Assembly (NCBI GenBank): GCA_013812565.1
Contig: JACCTF010000059.1
Location: 1-6,499, forward strand
DNA: 6,499 nt
Direction of reading: 5' to 3'
Source of the DNA: Pyrinomonadaceae bacterium
GTDB taxonomy: Bacteria; Acidobacteriota; Blastocatellia; Pyrinomonadales; Pyrinomonadaceae
A program made the translations under genes and the position numbers. Below are positions 6,238 through 6,499 of this stretch, piece after piece; positions within the stretch are counted from its first letter, which is position 1; each line of letters opens with the position of its first letter. The notes beneath the pieces were generated by a model. It saw nothing but the letters and a program-made list of their open reading frames with translations. It was not told where the DNA came from and made no database searches.

Positions 6238-6407
6238 GAATAACTCTGCTGCAAACATTTCGCTTATGCCATCGCTTGCATCAGGCAGTTGATTCCAAGC
6301 GCTAAATGCTGTGCGAGGAGAACCTCGTGGGAATCTGCTCTCTTCTTGATAATTCCGTAATGCAATAGCGCACATGTAACATCAATTATGAACTAGCAGG
6401 AGTAATC
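6238..6407. other. 170-bp spacer with a small hairpin
   Basis: There is no gene here. The only clear structure is CGAGG-AGAA-CCTCG (6314-6327), a 5-bp stem with a 4-nt loop, extendable by two G-T wobbles. It is followed by a pyrimidine-rich TCTGCTCTCTTCTT stretch but no clean T-run, so it is at best a weak terminator for the blaI-blaR1 operon. I see no second copy of the blaI-promoter palindromes here and no convincing -35/-10 pair for the next gene. Confidence 0.45.
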
Positions 6408-6499
6408 ATGCTGTTCCTTCCGCTCGCCTTAATGGCGTGTTCCATCTCTGTGGTTCCCTTTATACAAGACCCGTTTGTTGCTGCGCCCCAGGCTTACAA
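6408..6499 (+). CDS. Start of a probable exported protein, cut by the window end
   Basis: A frame opens at ATG 6408 and is still open at 6499, giving 30 codons. AGGAG at 6398-6402 lies 5 nt before the ATG, a good ribosome binding site. The N-terminus, beginning MLFLPLALMACSISVVPF, is a hydrophobic stretch. It could be a signal peptide, with LMAC resembling a lipoprotein lipobox (Cys at residue 11) or a later cut near VAAPQA (residues 24-29). It lacks the positively charged start usual for signal peptides. The gene follows blaR1 by 170 bp on the same strand and might be co-transcribed or separately expressed. Too little is visible to name a family. Confidence 0.5.
   Translation, partial: MLFLPLALMACSISVVPFIQDPFVAAPQAY

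Noticed and set aside
6346..6380. TTGATA-based promoter for the gene at 6408
   Set aside because: No acceptable -10 hexamer lies 16-18 bp downstream; the nearest AT-rich candidates have wrong spacing.

Overview
This window looks like chromosomal DNA from a moderately GC-rich, Gram-negative-type environmental bacterium. Large FG-GAP/VCBS repeat proteins, BamB-like PQQ propeller proteins and BlaI/M56-BlaR1 pairs are all common in Acidobacteriota, Planctomycetota and Verrucomicrobiota. The phylum is therefore an inference from gene style, not from a marker gene. I see no rRNA, tRNA, CRISPR array or intact insertion sequence.

Layout. (1) Positions 2-1996 (+) hold the 3' part of a gene for a large calcium-binding-type FG-GAP/VCBS repeat protein; its frame is open to the left edge, so the true start lies outside. 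(2) About 2036-2251 (+) holds a short decayed fragment that looks like the C-terminus of a PQQ-type (BamB-like) beta-propeller protein, with a probable frameshift near 2058. (3) Positions 2282-3262 (-) encode a complete medium-chain dehydrogenase/reductase (zinc alcohol dehydrogenase superfamily) that lacks the structural-zinc lobe. (4) Positions 3263-3751 are a 489-bp divergent intergenic region with several inverted repeats and, next to blaI, a promoter overlapped by two near-identical palindromes. (5) Positions 3752-4141 and 4138-6237 (+) form a translationally coupled blaI-blaR1-type operon. (6) Positions 6238-6407 are a 170-bp spacer. (7) From 6408 (+) a new, probably exported protein begins and runs off the window.

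The most coherent system is the blaI/blaR1-like module. The BlaI-type repressor probably represses its own operon through the tandem palindromes at 3677-3692 and 3698-3713. Its partner is a membrane M56 metalloprotease with an intact HELAH site. The extracytoplasmic C-terminal domain carries intact SxxK, SxN and KTG motifs and reads like a class B penicillin-binding-protein (FtsI/MrdA-type) transpeptidase domain, not like the class D beta-lactamase-type sensor of classical staphylococcal BlaR1. The expected logic is binding of a beta-lactam or cell-wall ligand to the sensor, activation of the M56 protease, loss of BlaI and derepression. No beta-lactamase gene is visible here, so the output of the module is unknown. 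The divergent dehydrogenase and the downstream exported protein are neighbours, not proven targets.
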